The notes under the pieces: generated by a model
Told to the model about the DNA's origin: nothing
Seen by the model: only the letters and a program-made list of their open reading frames with translations
The model's database searches: none
Shown here: positions 34,717-42,310 of the stretch, piece after piece
Layout: every line of letters starts with the position of its first letter
How positions within the stretch are numbered: position 1 is the stretch's first letter
Program-made: the position numbers and the translations under genes
Assembly (NCBI RefSeq): GCF_009695745.1
Contig: NZ_VUNH01000001.1
Coordinates: forward strand, 310,001 to 374,000
Length of the DNA stretch: 64,000 nucleotides
DNA from: Pyramidobacter porci
Lineage (GTDB): Bacteria; Synergistota; Synergistia; Synergistales; Dethiosulfovibrionaceae
Reading direction: 5' to 3'

Positions 34717-35376
34717 TCAGCCGTTCGCGTTCTCCAATCCCCAGGGGTCGGAAAGGCGAATCGAGCCGACGTTCTGCACCCAGCGGCCTTCCTGAAGGAA
34801 ATAAACCTGTTTGACCGGCAGGAAATTCTCCACAACCGTGCGCACGATTCCCGTCAGCATCAGCAAGGCGCGCTCTTCGGACATCTTTCCCAGGCCGGCG
34901 GCGAATCCCTGCGGCAGATCGAGATAAACAGCGATGCCGTCGCGATAGACGTGTTTCGCTTCGATCACGTTGGCCCAGCTTTCCGAAGATTCCCGGAAGA
35001 CCGCATTCACAGCCTGGATGATCTCGTCCTCCTGCACCTCGGACAGGACTTTCATGCCCGCTTTCACCATACCGTCGCGCCCGAGCGGATATACCACAAG
35101 CTCTTTGCGCGGCCCCACGACGTTGTCGCTCGAATCCTCGGCCGCCAAGAGACGCTGGAGGTCCTCCGTGTTGGAAACGATATTTTCCTGTTTGAGCACG
35201 TTCCTGCGGTCAAGCATCTTCAAAAACAAATCGGCCCCATAATAACCTGCCGCCAGAAAGATCACCATCACGCTCAGCTGCGCCAGCACGCGCAGGAAAA
35301 GCGGCGCGCGCCGCCGCGGCTGGTAATATTCCTCTCGGTCGGGCATTCGCGGTCGGCGCGAGATTTCATCGTTCAC
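34717..35376 (-). CDS. GerMN domain membrane protein
   Basis: 219 residues: a basic N-terminus (1-25), one transmembrane helix (about 27-46) and an extracytoplasmic GerMN domain (about 88-205) with the ELVVYPLGRDGMVKAGMKVL start and the DLPQGFAAGLG loop. GerMN domains occur in spore germination and in cell-wall proteins of non-sporing bacteria. Placed after the peptidoglycan amidase, it probably acts in wall remodelling or division. The start is a GTG with GAGGAG upstream. Confidence 0.85.
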   Translation of the reverse strand: MNDEISRRPRMPDREEYYQPRRRAPLFLRVLAQLSVMVIFLAAGYYGADLFLKMLDRRNVLKQENIVSNTEDLQRLLAAEDSSDNVVGPRKELVVYPLGRDGMVKAGMKVLSEVQEDEIIQAVNAVFRESSESWANVIEAKHVYRDGIAVYLDLPQGFAAGLGKMSEERALLMLTGIVRTVVENFLPVKQVYFLQEGRWVQNVGSIRLSDPWGLENANG

Positions 35377-35424
35377 TGTCGATCACTCCTCGGATAGGAT
35401 CTCTTTCCCAAGAACTTTCGGGAA

Positions 35425-37044
35425 TTAACGGTTGATGAAATTTATTATACCTGATGCAATCGATTCCGCCATCCGCTGCTGATACGCCGGCTGAGCCAGG
35501 CGCTTTGCCTCCGACAGCTCGGTGATGAATCCCGTCTCGATCAGCACCGACGGCATGACCGCGCCGCGCAACACCCAGAAAGGCGCCTGAGCGACCCTCT
35601 TCATGTCCAGCCGGCTCTCCTGGCCTGCTTTGAAAAGCTCCTCGGCCAGATCGGTACTTTCGTCGATCTTGGCATTTTGCTGCATGTTGCCCAAAATCGA
35701 CAGCAGCATTTCAGTTCTCTTGTCCGACGATCCCTTCTTGCCGGAGCTGTCTTCGGCTATTTCGGCGTTTTCGATTTTCGCCAGCGTCATGGCGTCCTTG
35801 TCGGTCGGCAGAGCCATGATATAGATTTCCACGCCTCTGGAATGGCGCCCTTTGGGCAGGGCGTTGAGGTGGATGCTGATAAAAACGTCAGCCTTCCAGT
35901 CGTTCGCCATTTGCGTGCGCTCCCGCAGTGTGGGGTACGTGTCCCCTTCCCGGGTCATGCGCACGGTCACCGCTCGCGAACGCAGTTCTTTCGCCACCCG
36001 CTTGGCAATCTGCAAGGCCAGATCCTTCTCCCGATACCCGTGCGCCATGGCGCCGGGATCCTTGCCGCCGTGCCCCGCGTCGATAACGACGAGTTTCTTC
36101 CTCTTGCGGGAGCGCAGCGCAGGAGAAGGCGGCTTTTTTTCACGAGATTTGTCCTCTCCGTCTTTTGCGCTCAGCTTCTTGTCGTCCTTCTGACTTCTGT
36201 CCCCCGCGGAAAACTTCTCGGCTTCGTTTCGACGCGAGGTTTTGTCACCCAGCTTGAAATCCATGACAAGGCGATAAGGATCGCTCAACGTGAAGACTTT
36301 GACCGTTCTGCCGGGAAAAGAAAAATCCAGCCGCGCCGTGGCATCGCTTTTAACCGACAGGGCGATGTCGGAACGCGCGGATTTGAGGGCGCGCCTTTGC
36401 GAGGCATTCATCGGCGCAAGTACCACGGTCAGCGTTTCGTCCCGAATGGTATATGAAGGTTCCGCAGAGCCTTCAAGATCGATGACAGCCCGCACGTCGG
36501 CATGATCGCCGCCCCATCTCAACGCCTTCAGCCGGGGAAGATCCTGCGCTTTTTGCTGTTCCTGTCGGAGCGGCCCCCGCTGTGGCGCGTCGGTGGCGGG
36601 CGTTTTCTTCCGATCGACCGATTCCCGCTCCGCTGGAGGCGTTTGCCGCTTTCCTGACCCTGACCATTGCAAGGCCACGTTTCGCCCATTTCTCTTCAGA
36701 AATCGCGAGAACACGCTCAGTACCGTGTCAGCATCAACCCACCAGTGCCCATCCTCCATGCGCGCCCGGGCCGGCAGGGCGACGACGCTGTAACCGATCC
36801 ACACGACCGCCGCGCCGCGCACGAAGCGCAGCCCGACGGGAGCCTGTACGACCAGTTCCTCTTTTTCCTGCCGGATCTGATATCCAAGCCCTGCCGCTAT
36901 CTGATCCGCCGCCGCCATGCGAAGCGAATGGAACTCCTTCACTTCCGCGCTTCCGGATACTCCGGCGCCGGTCCACTGCCACGTGCTTGCGCCGGCACTC
37001 GGAGCGACCAGAAGGCAAAGGAAAATGACAAGCGCGAAGTTCAA
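35425..37044 (-). CDS. N-acetylmuramoyl-L-alanine amidase (AMIN plus amidase_3)
   Basis: Cleaves stem peptides from peptidoglycan in the periplasm, as AmiA/B/C do at division. From a TTG at 37044 the protein has 539 residues: signal peptide NFALVIFLCLLVAPSAGA, a copper-amine-oxidase-like/SH3-like N-terminal part, an AMIN domain (about 165-260), a charged Lys/Glu/Arg linker and the zinc amidase (about 315-535). Zinc-site motifs are IDAGHGGKDPGA, the following Glu in GYREKD, and ISIHLNA; catalytic Glu lies in SVLIETGF. The frame is open further upstream (ATG at 37107), but that would overlap pmbA and put about 20 residues before the signal peptide. Starts 4 bases after the pmbA stop. Confidence 0.88.
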   Translation of the reverse strand: MNFALVIFLCLLVAPSAGASTWQWTGAGVSGSAEVKEFHSLRMAAADQIAAGLGYQIRQEKEELVVQAPVGLRFVRGAAVVWIGYSVVALPARARMEDGHWWVDADTVLSVFSRFLKRNGRNVALQWSGSGKRQTPPAERESVDRKKTPATDAPQRGPLRQEQQKAQDLPRLKALRWGGDHADVRAVIDLEGSAEPSYTIRDETLTVVLAPMNASQRRALKSARSDIALSVKSDATARLDFSFPGRTVKVFTLSDPYRLVMDFKLGDKTSRRNEAEKFSAGDRSQKDDKKLSAKDGEDKSREKKPPSPALRSRKRKKLVVIDAGHGGKDPGAMAHGYREKDLALQIAKRVAKELRSRAVTVRMTREGDTYPTLRERTQMANDWKADVFISIHLNALPKGRHSRGVEIYIMALPTDKDAMTLAKIENAEIAEDSSGKKGSSDKRTEMLLSILGNMQQNAKIDESTDLAEELFKAGQESRLDMKRVAQAPFWVLRGAVMPSVLIETGFITELSEAKRLAQPAYQQRMAESIASGIINFINR

Positions 37045-37048
37045 ACAT

Positions 37049-38398
37049 TTATTTTCCAGCCACCGCAATATCGTCCACCACCATTGTGCAGCCGCCGAAA
37101 CGGTCATAGAACCGTAAATCGCCGCCGACTTCAATAATTTTATTCAGAAAATCGCACAGATTCCCGGCGATCGTCACCGCGGAGACGGGGCGGGAAACGC
37201 CGTTCTTATGATACAGCCCGCGCGCCGCCAACGAAAAATCTCCGCTGACCGAGTCAACCGTATGCAGCCCCATCAGCTCGGTGACACGGAAGCAGCCGTC
37301 GTAAGCCGCCGCAAGCTCTTCCGCCGAACGCGCTCCGGGCACGACGAACAGATTGCTCACATCGACGTCAGGCAAGGAAGAGAGCCCGCGGCTGCCGTTC
37401 CCCGTCGAAATCGTTCCGAGACGTTTTCCGTATTGCAAATTGCTCAGCCAGGAAACAAGGCGGCCGTGGTCAAGCAAAACCGTCCTCTGCGTGGCAACGC
37501 ACTCGGCGTCGCAGGCGGCCGTTCCCATGCCGCCGTACATCCGTCCGTCGTCCACAAGCGTCACGACGGGGGAAGCCACCCGTTCCCCCATTTTGTCAGC
37601 CAGAAGAGTGAGCCCCTTGCAGACATTCGAGGCGAAGAACAGCTCTGCCAGCCCCTCAAGAAAGGAAGCGACAACCTCAGGCTCGAGAATGAGCGTATAG
37701 CGCCCCGTCGGCAAAGGCTCGCCGTGCAGCAGGCGTACCGTGCGCGCGACGGCCTCGTCGACCGGCAGCCGGGAAGAGAGCGCCGCCCGAGAACGTCCGT
37801 CCAGACTCGCTCCGCCAATCTCGACGGTCCCGCCGTCCTCCGCCAGCAGTGTGACGCCGATCCCGCCGGCGGTGGAACGACTTTGACAGGAAACGCCGTA
37901 ACTGTTGATCGTCAATGATTCTTCCCAGCCGATAAAAATACTGGCATCGCGCACCGTGCGCACACGCCGGTCGAAAGCTCGGGCCTGACGACTCATTTCC
38001 ATACAGAGTTCAATCTGTTCCCGCGGATCCCACGCGACCAAATCGGGATCATAAATGCCCAGATCAACCGCCGGAACTGCCGGCTGTGTCCTCGCAAAGA
38101 CGACGTCGTCCTCCGCGGCTCCATGCCGCGCATTGCGAAAAGCGTTTTCACACAGCACGGCAGCGGCACGGTCGTCGATATCATAAAGGCTCGCTACGCC
38201 CTGGCGATGCTCCCGGTCCAGTATGCGCAGCCCAAGACAATCGGAAATCGAAGCATGACTTTTTTCCAGCGCCTCATCGCGGACCGAAAACGAGCGGCTG
38301 CCGTAACCGCACCATACACATTCCGCCGCCAATGCTCCGCCGGCTTGGGCACACGAAAGCATGCGCTCGAGCAAACGCCGCGCCGTGTCGATGTCCAT
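37049..38398 (-). CDS. pmbA: PmbA/TldE-type member of the TldD/PmbA family
   Basis: A 449-residue protein of the modulator-of-gyrase family. In E. coli TldD and TldE (PmbA) form a heterodimer that degrades peptides and matures microcins; only TldD carries the zinc site, and this protein shows no HExxxH, which fits the PmbA side. Conserved stretches are the RSFSVRDEALEKSHAS start and the C-terminal GDFSLAARGLYHKNG with VTIAGNLCDFLNKI. The ATG at 38398 has GAGGT 7 bases upstream. No tldD partner is in the window. Confidence 0.9.
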   Translation of the reverse strand: MDIDTARRLLERMLSCAQAGGALAAECVWCGYGSRSFSVRDEALEKSHASISDCLGLRILDREHRQGVASLYDIDDRAAAVLCENAFRNARHGAAEDDVVFARTQPAVPAVDLGIYDPDLVAWDPREQIELCMEMSRQARAFDRRVRTVRDASIFIGWEESLTINSYGVSCQSRSTAGGIGVTLLAEDGGTVEIGGASLDGRSRAALSSRLPVDEAVARTVRLLHGEPLPTGRYTLILEPEVVASFLEGLAELFFASNVCKGLTLLADKMGERVASPVVTLVDDGRMYGGMGTAACDAECVATQRTVLLDHGRLVSWLSNLQYGKRLGTISTGNGSRGLSSLPDVDVSNLFVVPGARSAEELAAAYDGCFRVTELMGLHTVDSVSGDFSLAARGLYHKNGVSRPVSAVTIAGNLCDFLNKIIEVGGDLRFYDRFGGCTMVVDDIAVAGK

Positions 38399-38409
38399 GC
38401 GGGCGACCT

Positions 38410-39237
38410 CTACATCCTGAGTCCCAATCGAGCCCACGGCAAAAGATTTTCAGGAACCGGGATGCCGAAATGGTATCCGGGACGCCCTCTGCCATGATAA
38501 TCGGAGCCTGCCGTGACCTCGAGACCGTTCGCTGCCGCCAGCGCTTTGTAGGCCTCGCTCTGCTCCCTGCTATGGTGGCCTGAATAACATTCAAGCCCCC
38601 AAAGTCCAAACGATTTCAGCCAGCGCAGAACATCCGGCAGTTCCTTGATATCCGGGCACGTCTGCACCGGATGCGCCAGCACGGAAAGGCCGCCCGCACG
38701 ATGGATCGCGCGGATCGTTTCTTCCGGCGACAAACTGACCTTGTGAACGTACGCCTTTCCTTCCCGTCCCAAATACTCCGAGAAGGCCGTCGGCACATCG
38801 TGGACGATTCCCTTGCGAATCAGCGCATAGGCAAAATGCGGACGGCCGATAACGCCCTTTCCCGCTTCATCCTGAACGTCCTTCAGCGTTATGGAGATCC
38901 CCAGTTCGTTCAACCTGGCAAGAACCCGACGGTTGCGCTCCTCACGATAATATTGGATCTTTGCCAGCGCCGCGCGAAACTCTTCGTCCTGAGGATCGTA
39001 ATTATAGCCCAGGATATGCAGCGTCCGCGGATATTCTGCGGAGATCTCCACTCCCGAAACAGCTCTGATGCCCAACTTGCGGCACATCGACATGAAGGCG
39101 GGAACGCCCTTCATCGTATCGTGATCGGTCAGGGACATCACCGCCAGCCCGCGTTTTTTGCCAAGGCGCGCCAGCGTTTCGGGAGAATCGCTCCCATCAG
39201 AGCAGAGACTGTGAAAATGCATATCAATGCGAATCAT
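38410..39237 (-). CDS. PHP-domain phosphoesterase (YciV/TrpH-like)
   Basis: A 275-residue metal-dependent phosphoesterase. PHP motifs: DMHFHSLCSDGSD (motif I, residues 5-17), LTDHDT (motif II), SGVEIS (motif III) and C-terminal AHP and GSDYHG (motif IV). Relatives are RNase AM / 3',5'-nucleotide bisphosphatases that remove 5' nucleotides or recycle pAp. Its own Shine-Dalgarno is weak and its ATG overlaps the stop of a 26-codon ORF with a strong one, so translation may be coupled. 12 bases separate it from pmbA. Confidence 0.9.
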   Translation of the reverse strand: MIRIDMHFHSLCSDGSDSPETLARLGKKRGLAVMSLTDHDTMKGVPAFMSMCRKLGIRAVSGVEISAEYPRTLHILGYNYDPQDEEFRAALAKIQYYREERNRRVLARLNELGISITLKDVQDEAGKGVIGRPHFAYALIRKGIVHDVPTAFSEYLGREGKAYVHKVSLSPEETIRAIHRAGGLSVLAHPVQTCPDIKELPDVLRWLKSFGLWGLECYSGHHSREQSEAYKALAAANGLEVTAGSDYHGRGRPGYHFGIPVPENLLPWARLGLRM

Positions 39238-39314
39238 TTACGTTCGTCCGCCTTTCGCGAACAAACGCCATACTGCAAGATGCCCATGAACGACGGCAGC
39301 CGCGCCGTAAACAT
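39234..39314 (-). CDS. 26-residue leader ORF ahead of the PHP gene
   Basis: The ATG at 39314 has a strong AAAGGAG 8 bases upstream. The frame runs 26 codons (starting MFTARLPSF, ending SRKADERK), and its TGA overlaps the PHP gene ATG (ATGA at 39237-39234). The strong signal belongs to the small ORF and not to the large gene, which argues for real translation and coupling. No homologue known to me. Confidence 0.5.
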   Translation of the reverse strand: MFTARLPSFMGILQYGVCSRKADERK

Positions 39315-39570
39315 GGTATCAACTCCTTTCGCCGTCCTGCCGAAAAACCGACAAAACGACCGACTGCGTTAACTATAACAGAAATTAAGCCATTTTGCGA
39401 AAAGAAACCGGACGCTCCGCCACAAATTGGTGTTTTCTCCTATTTTAACTCAGCGTGAAAATCTCTCCCCCGCGGATTCCGCCGATACCGCCAAAATGGC
39501 AGTAAAAAGTCCTGCTTCGGCCGAAAAAAAGCAAAAAAAAACCACGACTTTCGTCGTGGTGAGCGGACTA
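39238..39570. other. Intergenic region ahead of the PHP operon
   Basis: It contains the 26-codon leader ORF described separately, a possible minus-strand -10 (TATAGT near 39374) and, at its right end, the terminator of tRNA-Ile. The middle (39390-39520) shows nothing I can support. Confidence 0.5.
39533..39560 (-). terminator. Terminator of tRNA-Ile
   Basis: CCACGAC/GTCGTGG stem with GAAA loop followed by nine T on the minus strand. Confidence 0.9.
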
Positions 39571-39647
39571 TGGTGGGCCGCAGAAGATTTGAACTTCTGA
39601 CCTCTCGGTTATCAGCCGAGTGCTCTGACCAACTGAGCTAGCGGCCC
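39571..39647 (-). tRNA. tRNA-Ile (GAT)
   Basis: A 77-base cloverleaf with acceptor GGGCCGC/GCGGCCC, anticodon loop CTGATAA (GAT), T loop GTTCAAATC and encoded CCA. It is a lone gene, not within an rRNA spacer. Confidence 0.97.
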
Positions 39648-39666
39648 TTACTTGAACATACGAGGA

Positions 39667-39694
39667 ATTGTACCACAAAATTCTCATTTGTGAA
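39667..39694 (-). promoter_or_regulatory. Promoter of tRNA-Ile
   Basis: Minus-strand TTCACA, 16-base spacer, TACAAT, 20 bases ahead of the tRNA. Confidence 0.7.
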
Positions 39695-40090
39695 GCCCTG
39701 AAATCTATTTTCCTCCCCAATCGGCAGTTGAAAGAGAAACATCAAAAGAGCGACAGAAACACAACAGCAACGGGATCAGCAATTTCACTCCCGATATCTT
39801 GAACTTATGATTCGACCTGAGATGATTTATCCACTTTATTGAAACATATCACCAATTTTCACGGTATGACGCTGACCGTAAATTCCCGAACGGTTGAAGG
39901 CGCTTTTCAATGATTTACCGTACGTCGTTTTCCGGATGAACTCAACTGATTCACGTAGAGCAAAGAATGAAGTTAAGTTTACCTGTTTTGTATAAAACAT
40001 CAATGCGCAAACAGTCGTTTTCGTGTAATATGTGCATCGTTGAGACGGGACCGTCATGTCCTGCCTGATTCTTTGCGGAGGTGAACTTTT
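39695..40090. other. AT-richer intergenic region ahead of htrA
   Basis: About 400 bases between the tRNA-Ile promoter and htrA. TATAAA near 39994 and TAATAT near 40028 could be -10 elements of htrA, but I cannot pair either with a good -35. GCGGAGGTG at 40075-40083 is the htrA ribosome-binding site. Nothing else is evident. Confidence 0.5.
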
Positions 40091-41491
40091 ATGGAATTGA
40101 GAAAACTGAAAAGATCTTTTATAGGCATCATGTTGGGTGTCATGGTCGCGGGCGGTGTGCCCGCTTTTTCCGGGACGTTGCCGCCTGAAGCGCTGACTGC
40201 CGGCAGTCCCGTTGCCGATCTGGTCGAGAAGGTCGGTCACGCGGTCGTCAATATCGACGTCGAAGGCACGGTCACGCGCACGGTGAACCAGGGGCTGCCC
40301 AACGACCCCTTCTTCAGGGAGTTCTTCGGCGACATGTTCCGCGAGTACACGCGCCGCGTTCCCATGAAGGGAGCCGGAAGCGGCTTCGTCGTCTCCAAGG
40401 ACGGGCGCATCCTCACCAACAACCACGTCATTGACGGCGCCGACAAGATCACGGTCACTTTCTTCGACGGCAAGACCATGGAAGCCTCGGTGATCGGACG
40501 CGATCCGACGTTCGACATCGCCGTGATCAAGGTGGACGGCAAAGACCTTCCCACGCTCGAGCTGGGCGACAGCGACAAGATCCGCGTCGGCGAAACCATG
40601 GTCGCCATCGGCAACACGCTGGGGCTGGGGCTGGAGCCCACCGTCACCGTGGGCGTCCTTTCGGCGCGCAACCGCAGCATTCACTTGCAGAATTTTAACT
40701 TCGACGGCTTCCTGCAGACCGACGCCTCGATCAACCCCGGCAACAGCGGCGGCCCTCTGCTTGACATGCAGGGGCGGGTGATCGGCATCAACACGGCCAT
40801 TATCCCCTCGGCCCAGGGGATCGGCTTCGCGATTCCCATCAACATGGCCAAGCAGGTGATGAACGACATCGTCTCCTACGGCAAAGTCCGCCGCGGCCAG
40901 ATGGGCGTCTACCTGCAGCCTATCACCGAAGACATCGCTTCGGCTTTCGAGCTGAAGAACACCAAGGGCGCTCTGATCGCCGACGTGATCCCCGACTCTC
41001 CCGCCGAAAAGGCCGGCCTGAAGCGCGGCGACGTCATCGTCAAGCTCGACGGCAAAGAGGTAGAAGACAGCGTCAAACTGAGCACTTCGGTGCGCCAGCA
41101 CATGGCGGGCGACAAAATCAATCTCGAAGTGCTCCGCAACGGCAAAACCATGAACTTCTCGCTGACGCTTGCGGAAGTGGACACCACGGTCGCCGACGCC
41201 AGCACGGCGGAGAAAATCGGATTCACCGTGGCAACGATCACTCCGGAACTGCGCAAAGAGCTGAAGCTCTCGGAGCGCGACAGCGGCCTGGTCGTCACCG
41301 AAGTGGAAGAAAAATCCCTGGCGGCTCGTTCCGGCCTGCGCCGCGGCGACATTATCCTCCAGGCCGGCGGCCGTGAAGTGAACAACTCCGGCGACCTGTT
41401 CAAGGTCATCGGTTCCACCAAGAGAAACCGCGTTCCCTTGCTGATCCGCAGATACGGCCGTACGCAGTATTTGCCTCTGAACGTCAAATAA
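40091..41491 (+). CDS. htrA: Do-family serine endoprotease (HtrA/DegP)
   Basis: A periplasmic protease-chaperone that degrades or refolds damaged envelope proteins. 466 residues: signal peptide (about 1-28), trypsin-like domain with catalytic His in TNNHVI, Asp in FDIAVIKVD and Ser in NPGNSGGPLL, then two PDZ domains (about 265-355 and 375-460). Both PDZ domains contain the AGLKRGDVI / SGLRRGDII pattern. GCGGAGGTGAAC precedes the ATG. It is alone and followed by a terminator; the convergent neighbour is an OmpH/Skp chaperone, another envelope quality-control factor. Confidence 0.96.
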   Translation: MELRKLKRSFIGIMLGVMVAGGVPAFSGTLPPEALTAGSPVADLVEKVGHAVVNIDVEGTVTRTVNQGLPNDPFFREFFGDMFREYTRRVPMKGAGSGFVVSKDGRILTNNHVIDGADKITVTFFDGKTMEASVIGRDPTFDIAVIKVDGKDLPTLELGDSDKIRVGETMVAIGNTLGLGLEPTVTVGVLSARNRSIHLQNFNFDGFLQTDASINPGNSGGPLLDMQGRVIGINTAIIPSAQGIGFAIPINMAKQVMNDIVSYGKVRRGQMGVYLQPITEDIASAFELKNTKGALIADVIPDSPAEKAGLKRGDVIVKLDGKEVEDSVKLSTSVRQHMAGDKINLEVLRNGKTMNFSLTLAEVDTTVADASTAEKIGFTVATITPELRKELKLSERDSGLVVTEVEEKSLAARSGLRRGDIILQAGGREVNNSGDLFKVIGSTKRNRVPLLIRRYGRTQYLPLNVK

Positions 41492-41514
41492 GCTTTCCGG
41501 CTCCACAAACGAAC

Positions 41515-41565
41515 GCCGGGATGCAGCGGACATTTCCGTCTTCTGCATCCCGGCTCTTCTTTTTG
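41515..41565 (+). terminator. Terminator of htrA
   Basis: GCCGGGATGCAG/CTGCATCCCGGC arms (41515-41526 and 41543-41554) followed by a T-rich stretch. Confidence 0.88.
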
Positions 41566-41592
41566 TCGAAACAATAAGCGCGGCAAACAAGA

Positions 41593-41641
41593 CGATCCCC
41601 GCCATTGGACTCGTTTTTCCCGAGTCCAATGGCGGGGATCG
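41593..41641. repeat. Perfect 21-base inverted repeat between htrA and skp
   Basis: Arms 41593-41613 and 41621-41641 are exactly complementary around a 7-base loop (TTTTTCC). No T run follows on either strand, so it is not a classical terminator, although it lies between convergent genes. Confidence 0.8.
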
Positions 41642-41692
41642 CGTCGTACTTTCAATGCGCGCTCTTCAAGATAGCGCTGCAAAAGATCGTTT

Positions 41693-42208
41693 TTACTTTT
41701 GGGCGGGCTGAGCCGGAGCCGGTTTGTTCACCGTCACCGTGGGCAAATCAGCGAACTTCGGAGTGCGCTTGTTCATTTCCTTCATTACCGCGTTTGTCAC
41801 GTCAAGCTTGGAGTCTGCGCCGAGAAGCAGTTGACGACTTACGACCGCCTGAATTCTGGGGTTTTTCTTCCGCCACGCCTCCGTTGCCGCCGCCAGTTCC
41901 GACTGCAGAACCGCCAGCGCGGCATTGCGCTCGACCGCCATCTGCTGCTCCAGCGCGGCCTGCCCCTGCCTGATGATGTCCTGCGCCTCGGGCAAGTTTT
42001 CCCGGCCGCGGTACAGAGCCACCAGGTCGTTGTATCCCTTCTGAAGCACCTTCTGTACCTCGCTCAGGTGCTCTTGTCCTTTCTTGCCGGGGATCGACTG
42101 AGTCAGGAGCCTCTCCGTATCCACCACCGCGATCTCCGTGGCCGGGGCCGTTCCCGCTGCCACCCCCAACAGCAGTACCGCCAGAAAAACCGTCATCGCT
42201 CGTCTCAT
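41693..42208 (-). CDS. OmpH/Skp family periplasmic chaperone
   Basis: 171 residues: signal peptide (about 1-24, RRAMTVFLAVLLLGVAAG), then IAVVDTERLL, a helical tentacle region rich in Gln, Glu and Ala (about 45-130) and a C-terminal part with VTNAVMKEMN, the Skp fold. Skp holds unfolded outer-membrane beta-barrels in the periplasm. GGAGG lies 7 bases before the ATG at 42208. It follows the giant YadA-like adhesin on the same strand, so chaperone and probable client are neighbours, although a terminator separates them. Confidence 0.88.
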   Translation of the reverse strand: MRRAMTVFLAVLLLGVAAGTAPATEIAVVDTERLLTQSIPGKKGQEHLSEVQKVLQKGYNDLVALYRGRENLPEAQDIIRQGQAALEQQMAVERNAALAVLQSELAAATEAWRKKNPRIQAVVSRQLLLGADSKLDVTNAVMKEMNKRTPKFADLPTVTVNKPAPAQPAQK

Positions 42209-42257
42209 CGCAAAACCTCCACACAAAAAAGATTTAAATTTCCACGTCACATTGTAC

Positions 42258-42300
42258 CATAAAGAAGAGGGCGGATCTCAACCGCCAACCCGCCCTCTTC
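42258..42300 (-). terminator. Terminator of the YadA-like adhesin gene
   Basis: GAAGAGGGCGG/CCGCCCTCTTC arms (42264-42274 and 42290-42300) with a T-rich tail on the minus strand. It lies between the adhesin stop and skp. Confidence 0.75.
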
Positions 42301-42310
42301 GCTTCGAACG

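Noticed and set aside
36734-37048. 104-codon minus ORF starting directly after the pmbA stop
   Set aside because: It lies in another frame inside the amidase signal-peptide region and has no protein features; the amidase frame is supported by domains.
39836-41629. 597-codon minus-strand ORF opposite htrA
   Set aside because: Complement of a certain HtrA gene with all catalytic motifs.
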